From Psychrobacillus sp042945595 (GTDB lineage Bacteria; Bacillota; Bacilli; Bacillales_A; Planococcaceae): a stretch of 64,000 bases of DNA. Within the stretch, counting starts at the first letter, position 1. Every line of letters begins with the position of its first letter. Position numbers and translations under genes: made by a program. Where the stretch lies: contig NZ_CP168493.1 of NCBI RefSeq assembly GCF_042945595.1, positions 310,001 to 374,000 of the forward strand, read 5' to 3'. The notes beneath the pieces were generated by a model. That model ran no database searches, was not told the DNA's origin, and saw only the letters and a list, made by a program, of their open reading frames with translations. Shown piece after piece: positions 53,751 to 61,791 of this stretch.

Positions 53751-54521
53751 ATGAAACAACCTGGAAAATGGGAGCAATATTTGTTGTTGAGTACAGATCC
53801 CTTAACAGAAAAAAATCTTCCGCAGACGATTAAATACAGTCTAGCAAATCTTTTGGACTTTATAAATTCCTTTGATTATGCGTATGTAAAGCATGAGAGA
53901 ACCGGGCAAGGTAGAGCAATTTTTAAAGTTTATAAAGAAGAAGGCGACTCTTATTGTTTTAGCGGCTATTCAATACAAGGCAAACCAATTACAAAATGCG
54001 TTACAAGAATTGAAGATTTTCACAAAATACTGCATCCACTAGAGAGATTCGGTAGACAAGAGAATTATATTATTCAAGAAGGCATTAAAAGTTATACCCC
54101 AACTGGACTGCCTATGAGCATTCGAGTTCATGTTCAACTTCTAAAGGGAAAATGGGTTATAGGAGGAATGAATGCAAATATTGGGTCACAGCTAACTACC
54201 GATAATGGTATTCTCAATTACCATCGAGGCAGTTCAATAATAACTATTGATGAATTAATGTCGTTACATTGCCAAATGGATGAGGAAAAAAAGAAAGAAA
54301 TCCTTGATTGTATAGAAGAAGTATCTATCTCGGCAGCAAAAATTATCGCTTCACATTATCCTAACAGGGAATATGGCATCGACTTAGGGCTAAATGCAGA
54401 ACATCAACCAATTTTATACGAAGTGAATACAACACCAGGAATTAGCGGATTTGCAGGAATAGGAAATAAAACAATTTGGAAAAGAATCGTTGAAATTAGG
54501 AAATTGCAAAATGAAGAATAA
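53751..54521 (+). CDS. YheC/D-type ATP-grasp protein
   Basis: 256 residues: VKHERTGQGRAIFKV (phosphate-loop strand), YIIQEGIKSY, PMSIRVHVQ, and YGIDLGLNAEHQPILYEVNTTPG metal-binding block near residue 210. It is a short single-domain YheC/D homologue. ATG 53751 follows GAGGTGAATAGA. It is 33 bp upstream of the second MurF-like gene and is probably co-transcribed with it. Confidence 0.82.
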   Translation: MKQPGKWEQYLLLSTDPLTEKNLPQTIKYSLANLLDFINSFDYAYVKHERTGQGRAIFKVYKEEGDSYCFSGYSIQGKPITKCVTRIEDFHKILHPLERFGRQENYIIQEGIKSYTPTGLPMSIRVHVQLLKGKWVIGGMNANIGSQLTTDNGILNYHRGSSIITIDELMSLHCQMDEEKKKEILDCIEEVSISAAKIIASHYPNREYGIDLGLNAEHQPILYEVNTTPGISGFAGIGNKTIWKRIVEIRKLQNEE

Positions 54522-54554
54522 CTTATCGTCAAATGGAGGGAAGGAGGAGTAAAA

Positions 54555-55943
54555 ATGAAACCATTACGCGTGAAAGACATTCGGAATTTACTTAAAGGTG
54601 AATTAATAAGTGGTTCTGAAACTTGGAGTGTGAATCATGCTATTTATTATAATCGGCATGATCTTACAAAACGAAATTCGCTAATGTTCGTTAGTAGAAG
54701 TGATGATGTTAACTGGAATGAAATCAATAATAAAGGACCTTCTCTTGTAATATCTGATAAACCTTTGTCCGAACTGAAAAATGCTCTATCAGATACTACA
54801 GTTATAAAAGTTAAGAGTCTAGTACAATCTTATTGGAAATTTATGGATAATTATAGAAGTTTATTTCAAATACCTGTTGTTGCAATAACGGGAACATGTG
54901 GTAAAACAACTACAAAAGAGATGATTAAACATATCTTAAGCAAAGATTGGAATGTGCATGCATCGATTAGCAGTAAAAATGAGCCACGTCAATCGTTTCC
55001 ATATTTAATGGGGATTAATGGAAAAACAAATGCTGCTGTGTTTGAACTTGGGCTAGGGAATACCGGCAATATTAAACATCAATGTATGATTTATCAGCCT
55101 ACAATAGGAATCATTACTAATATTGGTGTTCATCATTTAGATGGTTGCGGAAATCTAGAAGGTTATATCAACGCTAAGTCAGAAATAGTCGATGGTATAA
55201 AAAAAGATGGCACATTAATCTTAAATGCGGATGATACAAATACTAAAAAAGTTTCTTTGCATTCATTTAAAGGGAAGGTTATCTATTTTGGGGAAAGTTC
55301 AAAGGCTGATTTTAGAGCCTCCAATATTCAATTTACCGAAAACGGAATGAATTTTCAAATTAATTTTATGAAAAAAGAGTATACCGCTTTTATACCAGGA
55401 TATGGTGAACATCAAGTGTATAACGCGCTTGCTGCAATTGCTGCTGTAAACGAAATGGGGATGGATATTAAGGAAGCTATCTCACGTTTAAAAACATATA
55501 AAAATATGAGCAGACACTTGGAGTTTTCTAGTGGAAAAGGCGGGAGTACAATCATTGACGATACGTGGACAAATAATCCTACTTCTGTCGAGGCTGCATT
55601 AAAGGTACTGGATTCAATTGGCGTAGGTAAAAATGTCATTCTAATACTCGGAGATATTAAACGGTTAGGGAACTTTGAAAAGAAGTACCATGCTGAAATT
55701 GGAAGTCTTGTTGCAAAAAGAAATATTCATACGTTGATTACAATAGGAAGTAAAGCAGAAGAAATAGCTAGGAAGGCGATGGAAGAAGGATCGAAAGCAG
55801 ATGTTCATATGTTTAAGGATACCAAGGGAGTGATGGAAGTTCTACAACCAAAGCTAGACAACCAAGCAGTTTTGCTCATTAAAGGACCAATGTCAAGCCG
55901 CTCCATGATTGAATTTGCCAATAAGTTAAAAGAAAATAGTTGA
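54555..55943 (+). CDS. MurF-like Mur ligase 2
   Basis: 462 residues, a paralogue of the gene at 50431: MKPLRVKDIRNLLKGELI N-domain, ITGTCGKTTTKEMIKH P-loop near 113, TNIGVHHLDG, AKSEIV (Lys place), GEHQVYNALAAIAAVNEMG and DDTWTNNPTSVEAALK (the MurF motif altered at the YNANP residues). It is an ATP-dependent amide ligase, with substrate unknown. RBS GGAGGAGTAAAA. It ends the cluster of coat-linked ligases. Confidence 0.82.
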   Translation: MKPLRVKDIRNLLKGELISGSETWSVNHAIYYNRHDLTKRNSLMFVSRSDDVNWNEINNKGPSLVISDKPLSELKNALSDTTVIKVKSLVQSYWKFMDNYRSLFQIPVVAITGTCGKTTTKEMIKHILSKDWNVHASISSKNEPRQSFPYLMGINGKTNAAVFELGLGNTGNIKHQCMIYQPTIGIITNIGVHHLDGCGNLEGYINAKSEIVDGIKKDGTLILNADDTNTKKVSLHSFKGKVIYFGESSKADFRASNIQFTENGMNFQINFMKKEYTAFIPGYGEHQVYNALAAIAAVNEMGMDIKEAISRLKTYKNMSRHLEFSSGKGGSTIIDDTWTNNPTSVEAALKVLDSIGVGKNVILILGDIKRLGNFEKKYHAEIGSLVAKRNIHTLITIGSKAEEIARKAMEEGSKADVHMFKDTKGVMEVLQPKLDNQAVLLIKGPMSSRSMIEFANKLKENS

Positions 55944-55951
55944 TACATGAA

Positions 55952-55990
55952 AAAGAAGCATTCTCGCTATATGCGATGAATGCTTCTTAA
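55952..55990 (+). terminator. Hairpin after the second Mur ligase
   Basis: AAGAAGCATTC-tcgctatatgcga-tGAATGCTTCTT is a strong stem; the T-run is short, so efficiency is unsure. Confidence 0.6.
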
Positions 55991-56014
55991 GTAACTGCTA
56001 AGAAAGAATAATTT

Positions 56015-56068
56015 TTTACATAGTATCCTGACCATATTAAGACGAAATCTGGCAAGATACTATGTAAA
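56015..56068. repeat. 15-bp inverted repeat flanking a 23-bp centre
   Basis: TTTACATAGTATC and GATACTATGTAAA are perfect complements around about 25 bp. It lies downstream of the minus-strand NlpC gene and could be its terminator (minus-strand AAATTATT after the stem) or an operator-like site. Confidence 0.45.
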
Positions 56069-56102
56069 GGCCTAGGGCTCGTTCGCTTAAGTATTCACTT
56101 AC

Positions 56103-57035
56103 TTAAAAAACACGTTTTGCAGTCATATAATGCTGATTATAATAATCTACAAATAGAACTCTTGATAAAACCCCGCTTGAATTCGGAATGATGATACGAT
56201 AATCGCCAGCATAGATCGCTACCATAGATGGTGTTTTTGATCCTTTAACACTATTAAAAAAGATCAGATCACCTTTCTTTAAATTTGCGCGCGAAACAGT
56301 TGTCCCCTTGTTCATTAGATCTTTCAAATTGGTCGTGCCTAGATTTACTCCATTTGATTTATACACGTAGTCAACAAAACCAGTTGCAGTAAAATTTAAT
56401 GACGATGCATTATTGACACTACCCATTTTTACTTTATTAACTAAACTATATGCTTTCGTAACAACATTATCACCTTTAGTTGCCGGATTAGAAGGAAGTA
56501 GAGTTGGTAATACTCTACGTGCTGTAACATAATTGTCTGTGTAATAAGGTTTGCTATTTAAGTCTGAGATAACAATATTTTGTTTGGAATCAGCCATGTG
56601 TATGACTTTGTTGTCGCCAATATACATTGCAACATGATCCGGATCGGTGCCTGTCGTCTTACTTCTAAAGAAAAGTAAATCTCCTTTTTGTAGTTGATTT
56701 CTGGCAACTGCTGTTCCTTGTTGCATCATATAATCTTCGTTATACGTTCCAAGATCTACTCCATTTTTTTCGAAAATGTACATAAGAAAACTTGCACAAG
56801 AAAATTTGTAAGGATAAGTTGCCTTGTACACAGTATTACTGTAAGTTGCCTTCCCTATTAAACTCTTCCCAGTTTGAATTAATTGATCTGCCTTTGCTTC
56901 TACTGCTTTTTGGTTATTCTGCATATTAATTGTTGCAGCCGAGGCTTTTATTGGATGAATTGCGGCAGGGGCAACCCCTAGCGTACTTAAACCGATTACG
57001 ACTGATAATGTAGTTGCTACGAAACGTTTTTTCAT
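56103..57035 (-). CDS. Secreted protein with two NlpC/P60 domains
   Basis: 310 residues: a signal peptide (cleavage near residue 33 after ASA), a first NlpC/P60 domain (about 50-170; catalytic Cys in FSCASFLMYIF and His in DHVAMYIG) and a second domain (about 185-310). In the second the Cys region reads FTATGFVDYV and the His position reads PSMVAIYAG, so it is catalytically dead. It should cut peptide stems of peptidoglycan. RBS CAGGAGG before ATG 57035. Confidence 0.85.
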   Translation of the reverse strand: MKKRFVATTLSVVIGLSTLGVAPAAIHPIKASAATINMQNNQKAVEAKADQLIQTGKSLIGKATYSNTVYKATYPYKFSCASFLMYIFEKNGVDLGTYNEDYMMQQGTAVARNQLQKGDLLFFRSKTTGTDPDHVAMYIGDNKVIHMADSKQNIVISDLNSKPYYTDNYVTARRVLPTLLPSNPATKGDNVVTKAYSLVNKVKMGSVNNASSLNFTATGFVDYVYKSNGVNLGTTNLKDLMNKGTTVSRANLKKGDLIFFNSVKGSKTPSMVAIYAGDYRIIIPNSSGVLSRVLFVDYYNQHYMTAKRVF

Positions 57036-57270
57036 CTGAATACCTCCTGAAGTTTTTATTTCTTACTTGCACCGATTTTAGCATGTAAAAGTAGAAGATC
57101 CTTAAGGAAAGTTATTCCAGGTAACATTGCGAGATACCTTAAGCCCTTGTCAACATTACGCTCATCAAGGTAATTTACAGTTTGATTACAAATATTACGG
57201 AGAGCAGACGAATAAAAAGGACAAAATAGGTCATGCTAACCTCATGGAGTTAAATAAGGGAGGATTTTCA

Positions 57271-57789
57271 TTGAGTAAAATACTACAAATATCTATGACA
57301 TTGCTTCTTATTAGTTCGCTAGTGGGGTGTGGAACAAACAAGACTGCTGATAAAACCAAAACAGAGGTAAATAAAACTACTACTGAAACCCCTGCCGAAA
57401 CCAACACAACCACGACTACGAACGAAAACGTTAATACCGATGTGAATGGAAATAATGATCATAAGTTGGAACTAGCGGATGATGTAGCAGATGAAATTAC
57501 AAAAATGAAGGAAGTAGAGAGTGCAAATGTTATCGTCACGGATAAAAATGCATATGTGGCTGTCGCACTTAAAGAAGGTGTTAATGGAAGTGAAGCACTT
57601 GAGACAAAGATTGCAGATCAGGCAAGGGCTACACATGCCGATTTTAAAAATGTATACGTATCAACCAATCCTGATTTTGCAAAACAATTTACTGAATACG
57701 GAGAAAAAATCAGAGCAAATAAACCGGTAGAAGGATTTTTTAAAGAATTTTCCGATACAATAAAAAGAGTTTTTCCTGATGCACATTAA
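57271..57789 (+). CDS. YhcN/YlaJ-family sporulation lipoprotein
   Basis: 172 residues. A lipoprotein signal (LLISSLVGCG, lipobox with Cys near 20), a Thr/Asn-rich linker, and the YhcN/YlaJ domain (about 65-165; VADEITKMKEVESANVIVTDKNAYVAV pattern, as in B. subtilis YhcN). Family members are spore membrane lipoproteins. TTG 57271 follows AAGGGAGGATTTTCA; the ATG 48 codons upstream lies in the divergent region and is rejected. Confidence 0.83.
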   Translation: MSKILQISMTLLLISSLVGCGTNKTADKTKTEVNKTTTETPAETNTTTTTNENVNTDVNGNNDHKLELADDVADEITKMKEVESANVIVTDKNAYVAVALKEGVNGSEALETKIADQARATHADFKNVYVSTNPDFAKQFTEYGEKIRANKPVEGFFKEFSDTIKRVFPDAH

Positions 57790-57815
57790 CCTATACTAAG
57801 TGGAAGCAATTTCCG

Positions 57816-57844
57816 TTGATAAAATGCTGAAAAGGGTATATTAT
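57816..57844 (+). promoter_or_regulatory. Vegetative-type promoter of the structured RNA
   Basis: TTGATA (57816-57821) and TATTAT (57839-57844) are separated by 17 bp, a good sigma-A spacing. Transcription would start near 57851. Confidence 0.55.
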
Positions 57845-57850
57845 ATTCAC

Positions 57851-58105
57851 ATAGGCTGCATTGTACGTATGGATATTAAGTTTTAACCTTTATGCTGTAA
57901 CAGGGAGTTTTATATAGAAGTTGGAATGACAGGCCTCATTCTCTTGCGACAATGAGGACAGGCAGGATAACTTTTGCGAACACCCACTTTGAGGAGTGGT
58001 GGTTTAAAACTTTCTTATTAGAGTACGGCAAAGGCGGCTTACTTAAAAAGATGATTATAGCAAGGTTTTAGAGCACTCTTACCAGAAATGGTGAGGGTGT
58101 TTTTT
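57851..58105 (+). ncRNA. Candidate structured non-coding RNA (about 255 nt)
   Basis: It lies between a promoter and a terminator without a coding frame. AAGTTTTAACC (57878) pairs with GGTTTAAAACTT (58001) to close a long internal region. That region carries hairpins CCTCATT/AATGAGG (57934-57957) and CACCCACT/AGTGGTGG (57981-58002). A 6S-type RNA is one possibility from size and AGTTTTAACCTTT, but I cannot confirm it. The integrase of the adjacent element lies just beyond. Confidence 0.5.
58074..58105 (+). terminator. Terminator of the candidate RNA
   Basis: CACTCTTACC-agaaat-GGTGAGGGTG followed by TTTTTT. Confidence 0.85.
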
Positions 58106-58230
58106 GTTTCCGTTTTTCCTCCTGGTGTTAAATTGGTGTTAAAATTTAAAGTAAACTGTTGCAAAGCGTTTTAATTAACACCAAATTGACCAAAAAAAGC
58201 GGTCTTTTTAGACTGCTTTTCAAATAAACC
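58106..58230. other. Candidate attachment end with integrase-type repeats
   Basis: GGTGTTAAATT, GGTGTTAAAATT and their inverse AATTAACACC recur within 50 bp (58133-58186), the sort of arm-site repeat bound by tyrosine integrases. It lies between the terminator and the integrase stop. The exact core cannot be set without the other junction. Confidence 0.45.
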
Positions 58231-59418
58231 CTATTTATTTTTTTCTCGTGGCTGGAATAGACTTTCTAATTTGTCTGCTGCAGCTTGGTCTGCTGAACGT
58301 AAAGCATGGCCGTATGTGTCCATTGTTATTCGTATATCAGAATGTCCTAATCGTTCCGCAATAATTTTTGCATGTACACCTTGGGCAATGAGCAAGCTCG
58401 CCGAAGTGTGACGTAGATCATGCAGACGAATATATCTAATTTCTTTTCTTTTGGCGAACTTGCTCCACCAATTGGAAGGGGATGAAGGATGTAAATGCGA
58501 ACCGTTCTTCTGACAGAAAAGCCATTCTCTCTCTACTTCCTTCCACGTTTTAGATTTTAACTTTTCCGCTACCCAATGCTTACGATACTTCTTTAATTCT
58601 TCCATAACGGATGGTGGAAGTGTGACAAGTCTCCTAGAGGATCTAGACTTAGGTTCTTTAAGCAAGGGACCATCTTTCCCGATAACGATGGATTGTGTAA
58701 TGTCAATTCGATTGTTTTCAAAATCCACTCTAGACCATTCAAGTCCTAAATTTTCTCCTCTTCTTGTCCCAGCAGTAATAGAAAGAGTCAAGAACATTCT
58801 CCAATGAAACGGCTCATCCTGGAGAGCGTGAAGAATGGCTGTCACTTCCTCAGCTTCATACACATTCACTTCTCTTTTTGCCTCGTGCTTATTCTTTGGC
58901 TTGTTAACACCTTCCATTGGATTTTTACTAATAACTTTCCATTGAGCGGCATATTTAAAAATACTCAGTAATGTTCGGTAGATGTCCTGTTTAGAAAGTA
59001 AAGTGAGTGATCCTTCTTTGCCATCTTTTCTTGTAAGGTTAGTTATTAGATCAAGCAGCATCATGGAATTAATTTCATCTAATGGAACGTGTCCAATTAC
59101 AGGTAGTATGTGGTTATTTAGTTTAAATTCATGATTAGCCATTGTAGTAGAGGATAATTCTTTTTCTGCAAACTTTTCTTTCCACTCCTCTACAAATTTG
59201 GAAAATGGCATCTTCTCCGGGTTTATATATTCCCCTGAAAGTACTTCTTGCTTAAACTTCAAATATTCATGATCTAAATGTTCTTCCAGTTGCTTAGGAG
59301 TCATTTTCTTTGTGACTGTATACGTTTTGGTTTTCCGTGGGTACCTACCTTTTGCATCTTTCTTCTGGTAGACAGTGAAACGATAAGAATTATCTCCTCT
59401 TTTTTCAATGTTAGCCAT
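58231..59418 (-). CDS. int: Tyrosine site-specific integrase
   Basis: 395 residues: an N-terminal arm-binding domain (1-60), a SAM-like core-binding domain (about 65-165), and a catalytic domain with R in AGTRRGENLG, HDLRHTSAS, GHSDIRIT and the nucleophile Tyr in MDTYGHAL. It integrates and excises the mobile element. ATG 59418 follows CAGGAGTGAAACCG; GTG three codons upstream is too close to the RBS. It is the first gene inside the element on this side. Confidence 0.93.
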   Translation of the reverse strand: MANIEKRGDNSYRFTVYQKKDAKGRYPRKTKTYTVTKKMTPKQLEEHLDHEYLKFKQEVLSGEYINPEKMPFSKFVEEWKEKFAEKELSSTTMANHEFKLNNHILPVIGHVPLDEINSMMLLDLITNLTRKDGKEGSLTLLSKQDIYRTLLSIFKYAAQWKVISKNPMEGVNKPKNKHEAKREVNVYEAEEVTAILHALQDEPFHWRMFLTLSITAGTRRGENLGLEWSRVDFENNRIDITQSIVIGKDGPLLKEPKSRSSRRLVTLPPSVMEELKKYRKHWVAEKLKSKTWKEVEREWLFCQKNGSHLHPSSPSNWWSKFAKRKEIRYIRLHDLRHTSASLLIAQGVHAKIIAERLGHSDIRITMDTYGHALRSADQAAADKLESLFQPREKNK

Positions 59419-59423
59419 CGGTT

Positions 59424-60443
59424 TCACTCCTGATTGTTGGAATAGTTAGGGGTATCTTCAAAGATCAGTTTTAAGATTTGGAGTGCTTTTTCTTTTTCGT
59501 GTTTAGATAAAATTCTTTTGTTTAAATATATATTTTCCTCCATAGTTAAAAGGTTTTCTAAATATAGAAATTGTTCTTTTACCTCTTCAGGTGATAATTC
59601 GGTTTCTTGTTTATCACCTTCAAGTTTCTGAAAACGTGGACGTTCGAAAGTTATTTTTACATTATTAAGCTTTTCTTCATCTTGTAATACTTGAAGTTTA
59701 TTGATAAAGGCTCTCGAGATACCTGGTTGTCTCGTTAGCCATTCCTGTAAATCATCTACTCCTAAAATTTCACCAAGCGTCTTACTCCAATCTGCTAAAA
59801 AAGATGAATGATACAATTCTATATTTTCTTCGTTTTCTTTATAAAATTTAGTATCAACACTCATTTTTTTAGATATTTCTTCAATCGAAAAACCTCTGTA
59901 TAGCCTTAATAGTATTAAGTAGTCGCTTGGCTTTGCGTAATTGCTAAAGTTTGTTAATAAAAATACTTCTAATTCTCTTTCAAATTCCTCATCCACATTT
60001 TCCAGTTTTCCACCTTTAAGAAAATAGTCCATATCATCAAGGTCATTTAAGTTTAATACGGATTTGTTAAAATATTGTTCTTCATCTTTATTTAGCGATC
60101 TATTTATTCTCCAAGCAGCTTCTCTAAAGCGTGAGATAAAAAATTTTTTTCCTTCAAACGAAATTTTTTCAATCATCGTTAGAAAAAAATCACTCTTCAT
60201 ATAGTCTTTGCTCTCATTAGTAGACATATGTCCTGCAACTCTCATTATTGCGAAATAATCGTATTCAAGAGCATCAGCGATCTTACGGATTACCTCTGGC
60301 GACGGTACTCCTCTATTGCCGTTCTCCACCTGTGAGAGATAAGAGTGGGAAACTCCTGCAGATTCACTTAAGGCACGTATAGATAGTTTTTGATTTGTTC
60401 TTAACTCTCTTAAAAATTTTCCGAAATCATTTTTCTCCTTCAT
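59424..60443 (-). CDS. XRE-family repressor with long C-terminal region
   Basis: 339 residues: helix-turn-helix at 5-70 (LRTNQKLSIRALSESAGVSHSYL..VENG), followed by about 270 residues of mostly helical acidic sequence that I do not recognise. It probably maintains the lysogenic or integrated state. ATG 60443 follows TAAGGAGGATAAT. It ends 6 bp before int and they are likely one transcript. Confidence 0.85.
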   Translation of the reverse strand: MKEKNDFGKFLRELRTNQKLSIRALSESAGVSHSYLSQVENGNRGVPSPEVIRKIADALEYDYFAIMRVAGHMSTNESKDYMKSDFFLTMIEKISFEGKKFFISRFREAAWRINRSLNKDEEQYFNKSVLNLNDLDDMDYFLKGGKLENVDEEFERELEVFLLTNFSNYAKPSDYLILLRLYRGFSIEEISKKMSVDTKFYKENEENIELYHSSFLADWSKTLGEILGVDDLQEWLTRQPGISRAFINKLQVLQDEEKLNNVKITFERPRFQKLEGDKQETELSPEEVKEQFLYLENLLTMEENIYLNKRILSKHEKEKALQILKLIFEDTPNYSNNQE

Positions 60444-60606
60444 ATTATCCTCCTTACTAACAATTGTATACGTGTATATCATATCACGATAATCACAATT
60501 GTAACCAATTTTAAATATAACGGTTGCAAAATAAATAAATACAATATAAAATATAGTTAATCACATTTGTGAACATGGTGGTTACAAATTGAGAGGGGTG
60601 ATGGAA
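60444..60606. promoter_or_regulatory. Divergent control region of the element
   Basis: Related sites ATCACAATTGTAACC (60492), ATCACATTTGTGAAC (60561) and GGTTACAAATTG (60579) are spread between the divergent XRE and excisionase genes. They look like repressor operators with a TCACAAnTTGT/GTTACAAATT type half. The arrangement suits a lysis-lysogeny style switch. Confidence 0.55.
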
Positions 60607-60798
60607 GTGGAAAAGATAACTCTAGATGTTAAGGAACTGTGTAACCTGTTAGGGATTAGCCAAACAACTGCATACACAATGGTTAGAGAAAGTAGTATTC
60701 CTCATTTTCGAGTTAAAGGAAAAATATTATTTAATCGAAATGTGATTGAAGAATGGACACGCGAACAATCTTTGCAACATGAAATGGTGAGTAATTGA
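60607..60798 (+). CDS. Excisionase-type HTH DNA-binding protein
   Basis: About 63 residues with a MerR/excisionase-like winged helix: LDVKELCNLLGISQTTAYTMV, SSIPHFRV and a basic wing. It probably helps excision or controls early genes. The start is GTG 60607 (AGGGG at 8 bp) or ATG 60601 (too close). It is the first gene of the rightward early operon. Confidence 0.78.
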   Translation: MEKITLDVKELCNLLGISQTTAYTMVRESSIPHFRVKGKILFNRNVIEEWTREQSLQHEMVSN

Positions 60799-60837
60799 TT
60801 TTCTGTAGTATCCAACTAATATAACTGGAGGTTGTTC

Positions 60838-60906
60838 ATGAAAAAATTAAATATGTATTTTTTCGGTGAAGAAAAGTTACATCTAAGCGATGCACTCTAT
60901 TTTTAG
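60838..60906 (+). CDS. Small ORF (22 residues)
   Basis: ATG 60838 with a strong RBS (CTGGAGGTTGTTC) encodes MKKLNMYFFGEEKLHLSDAL and ends at TAG 60904. It could be a short leader or a real phage microprotein. Confidence 0.4.
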   Translation: MKKLNMYFFGEEKLHLSDALYF

Positions 60907-60971
60907 GTAACAATTTTTCTAAGTGTAATTATCACAACAATATCAATTTTTTAGAAAGGGAGCGGCGGCAT

Positions 60972-61676
60972 ATGAAAAAGTATCAAACATTCAACGAAAG
61001 CGTCCAACAATCAATTATTGAAGCGGATGCAATGGAAATGGGTGCAATGCTAGGTTATATCTTTGTGGATCTTGAAGGCAAAAAGGTAACGACAGCATAT
61101 TTTGAAAGTGAAAATGATGGTGTAGTTTATCCACTGGATGCTACAAGTGAACTACAAGTCATCACACAAAACAATGTAGGAATTACTTATCACAGAATAA
61201 CAGGACAAGACATCTACAATCGTAAAAATGATAGTGGAAACCCACTTTTTGCTGGGATGCGAGCGTTATACAAAACAGGGGGTAATAGAGAAATGAAAGA
61301 AAAAAACATGGTATTAGTAGATGTTAAGGAACTTGAAGAGATTTCATTAACTCTAGCTGAGTCATTAGGAGAAGATAATCCTTTAGTTTTAACGGTTGAT
61401 GCTATGGAAGAGTTAGAGAAAGTAATTGAAAAAAGTACAGTTCATCCAGTAATAGACGATGCAGCTCTTCGAGGAATAGCAGAAGTATTGGATACAGCAT
61501 TAAATTCTTGTGGACCATACTCTATCACAAAAACACTTGGAGTAATTGAAAGAAAAGAAGATATCACTCGTGAAGAGATGTTGGAATTAATTTTGGAAGA
61601 TGCAATGGAAACCATTTATAAATTAGTTGGAGAAGAGGATGAAGAAAAAAAGCTCACTACTCACGGCAATGAGTAA
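60972..61676 (+). CDS. Hypothetical phage/ICE early protein
   Basis: 234 residues, acidic, soluble. No domain recognised; the C-terminal third is Glu/Leu-rich and helical. RBS AAAGGGAGCGGCGGCAT. It sits between the excisionase-like and replication genes, so an early role is likely. Confidence 0.7.
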   Translation: MKKYQTFNESVQQSIIEADAMEMGAMLGYIFVDLEGKKVTTAYFESENDGVVYPLDATSELQVITQNNVGITYHRITGQDIYNRKNDSGNPLFAGMRALYKTGGNREMKEKNMVLVDVKELEEISLTLAESLGEDNPLVLTVDAMEELEKVIEKSTVHPVIDDAALRGIAEVLDTALNSCGPYSITKTLGVIERKEDITREEMLELILEDAMETIYKLVGEEDEEKKLTTHGNE

Positions 61677-61791
61677 CGAGCAGCAGAACAAATAAATTAA
61701 TACGTTCATTTTACTAAAGCAAATGAACATTATCAAGAAAAAGGTGAGGGGGTTTTTCCCTTCGCCACTTTTGGAGGAGGGAGGATGGGCG

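Noticed and set aside
57851..58105. tmRNA as the integration target
   Set aside because: The 3' tRNA-like end and the tag reading frame of tmRNA are not present.
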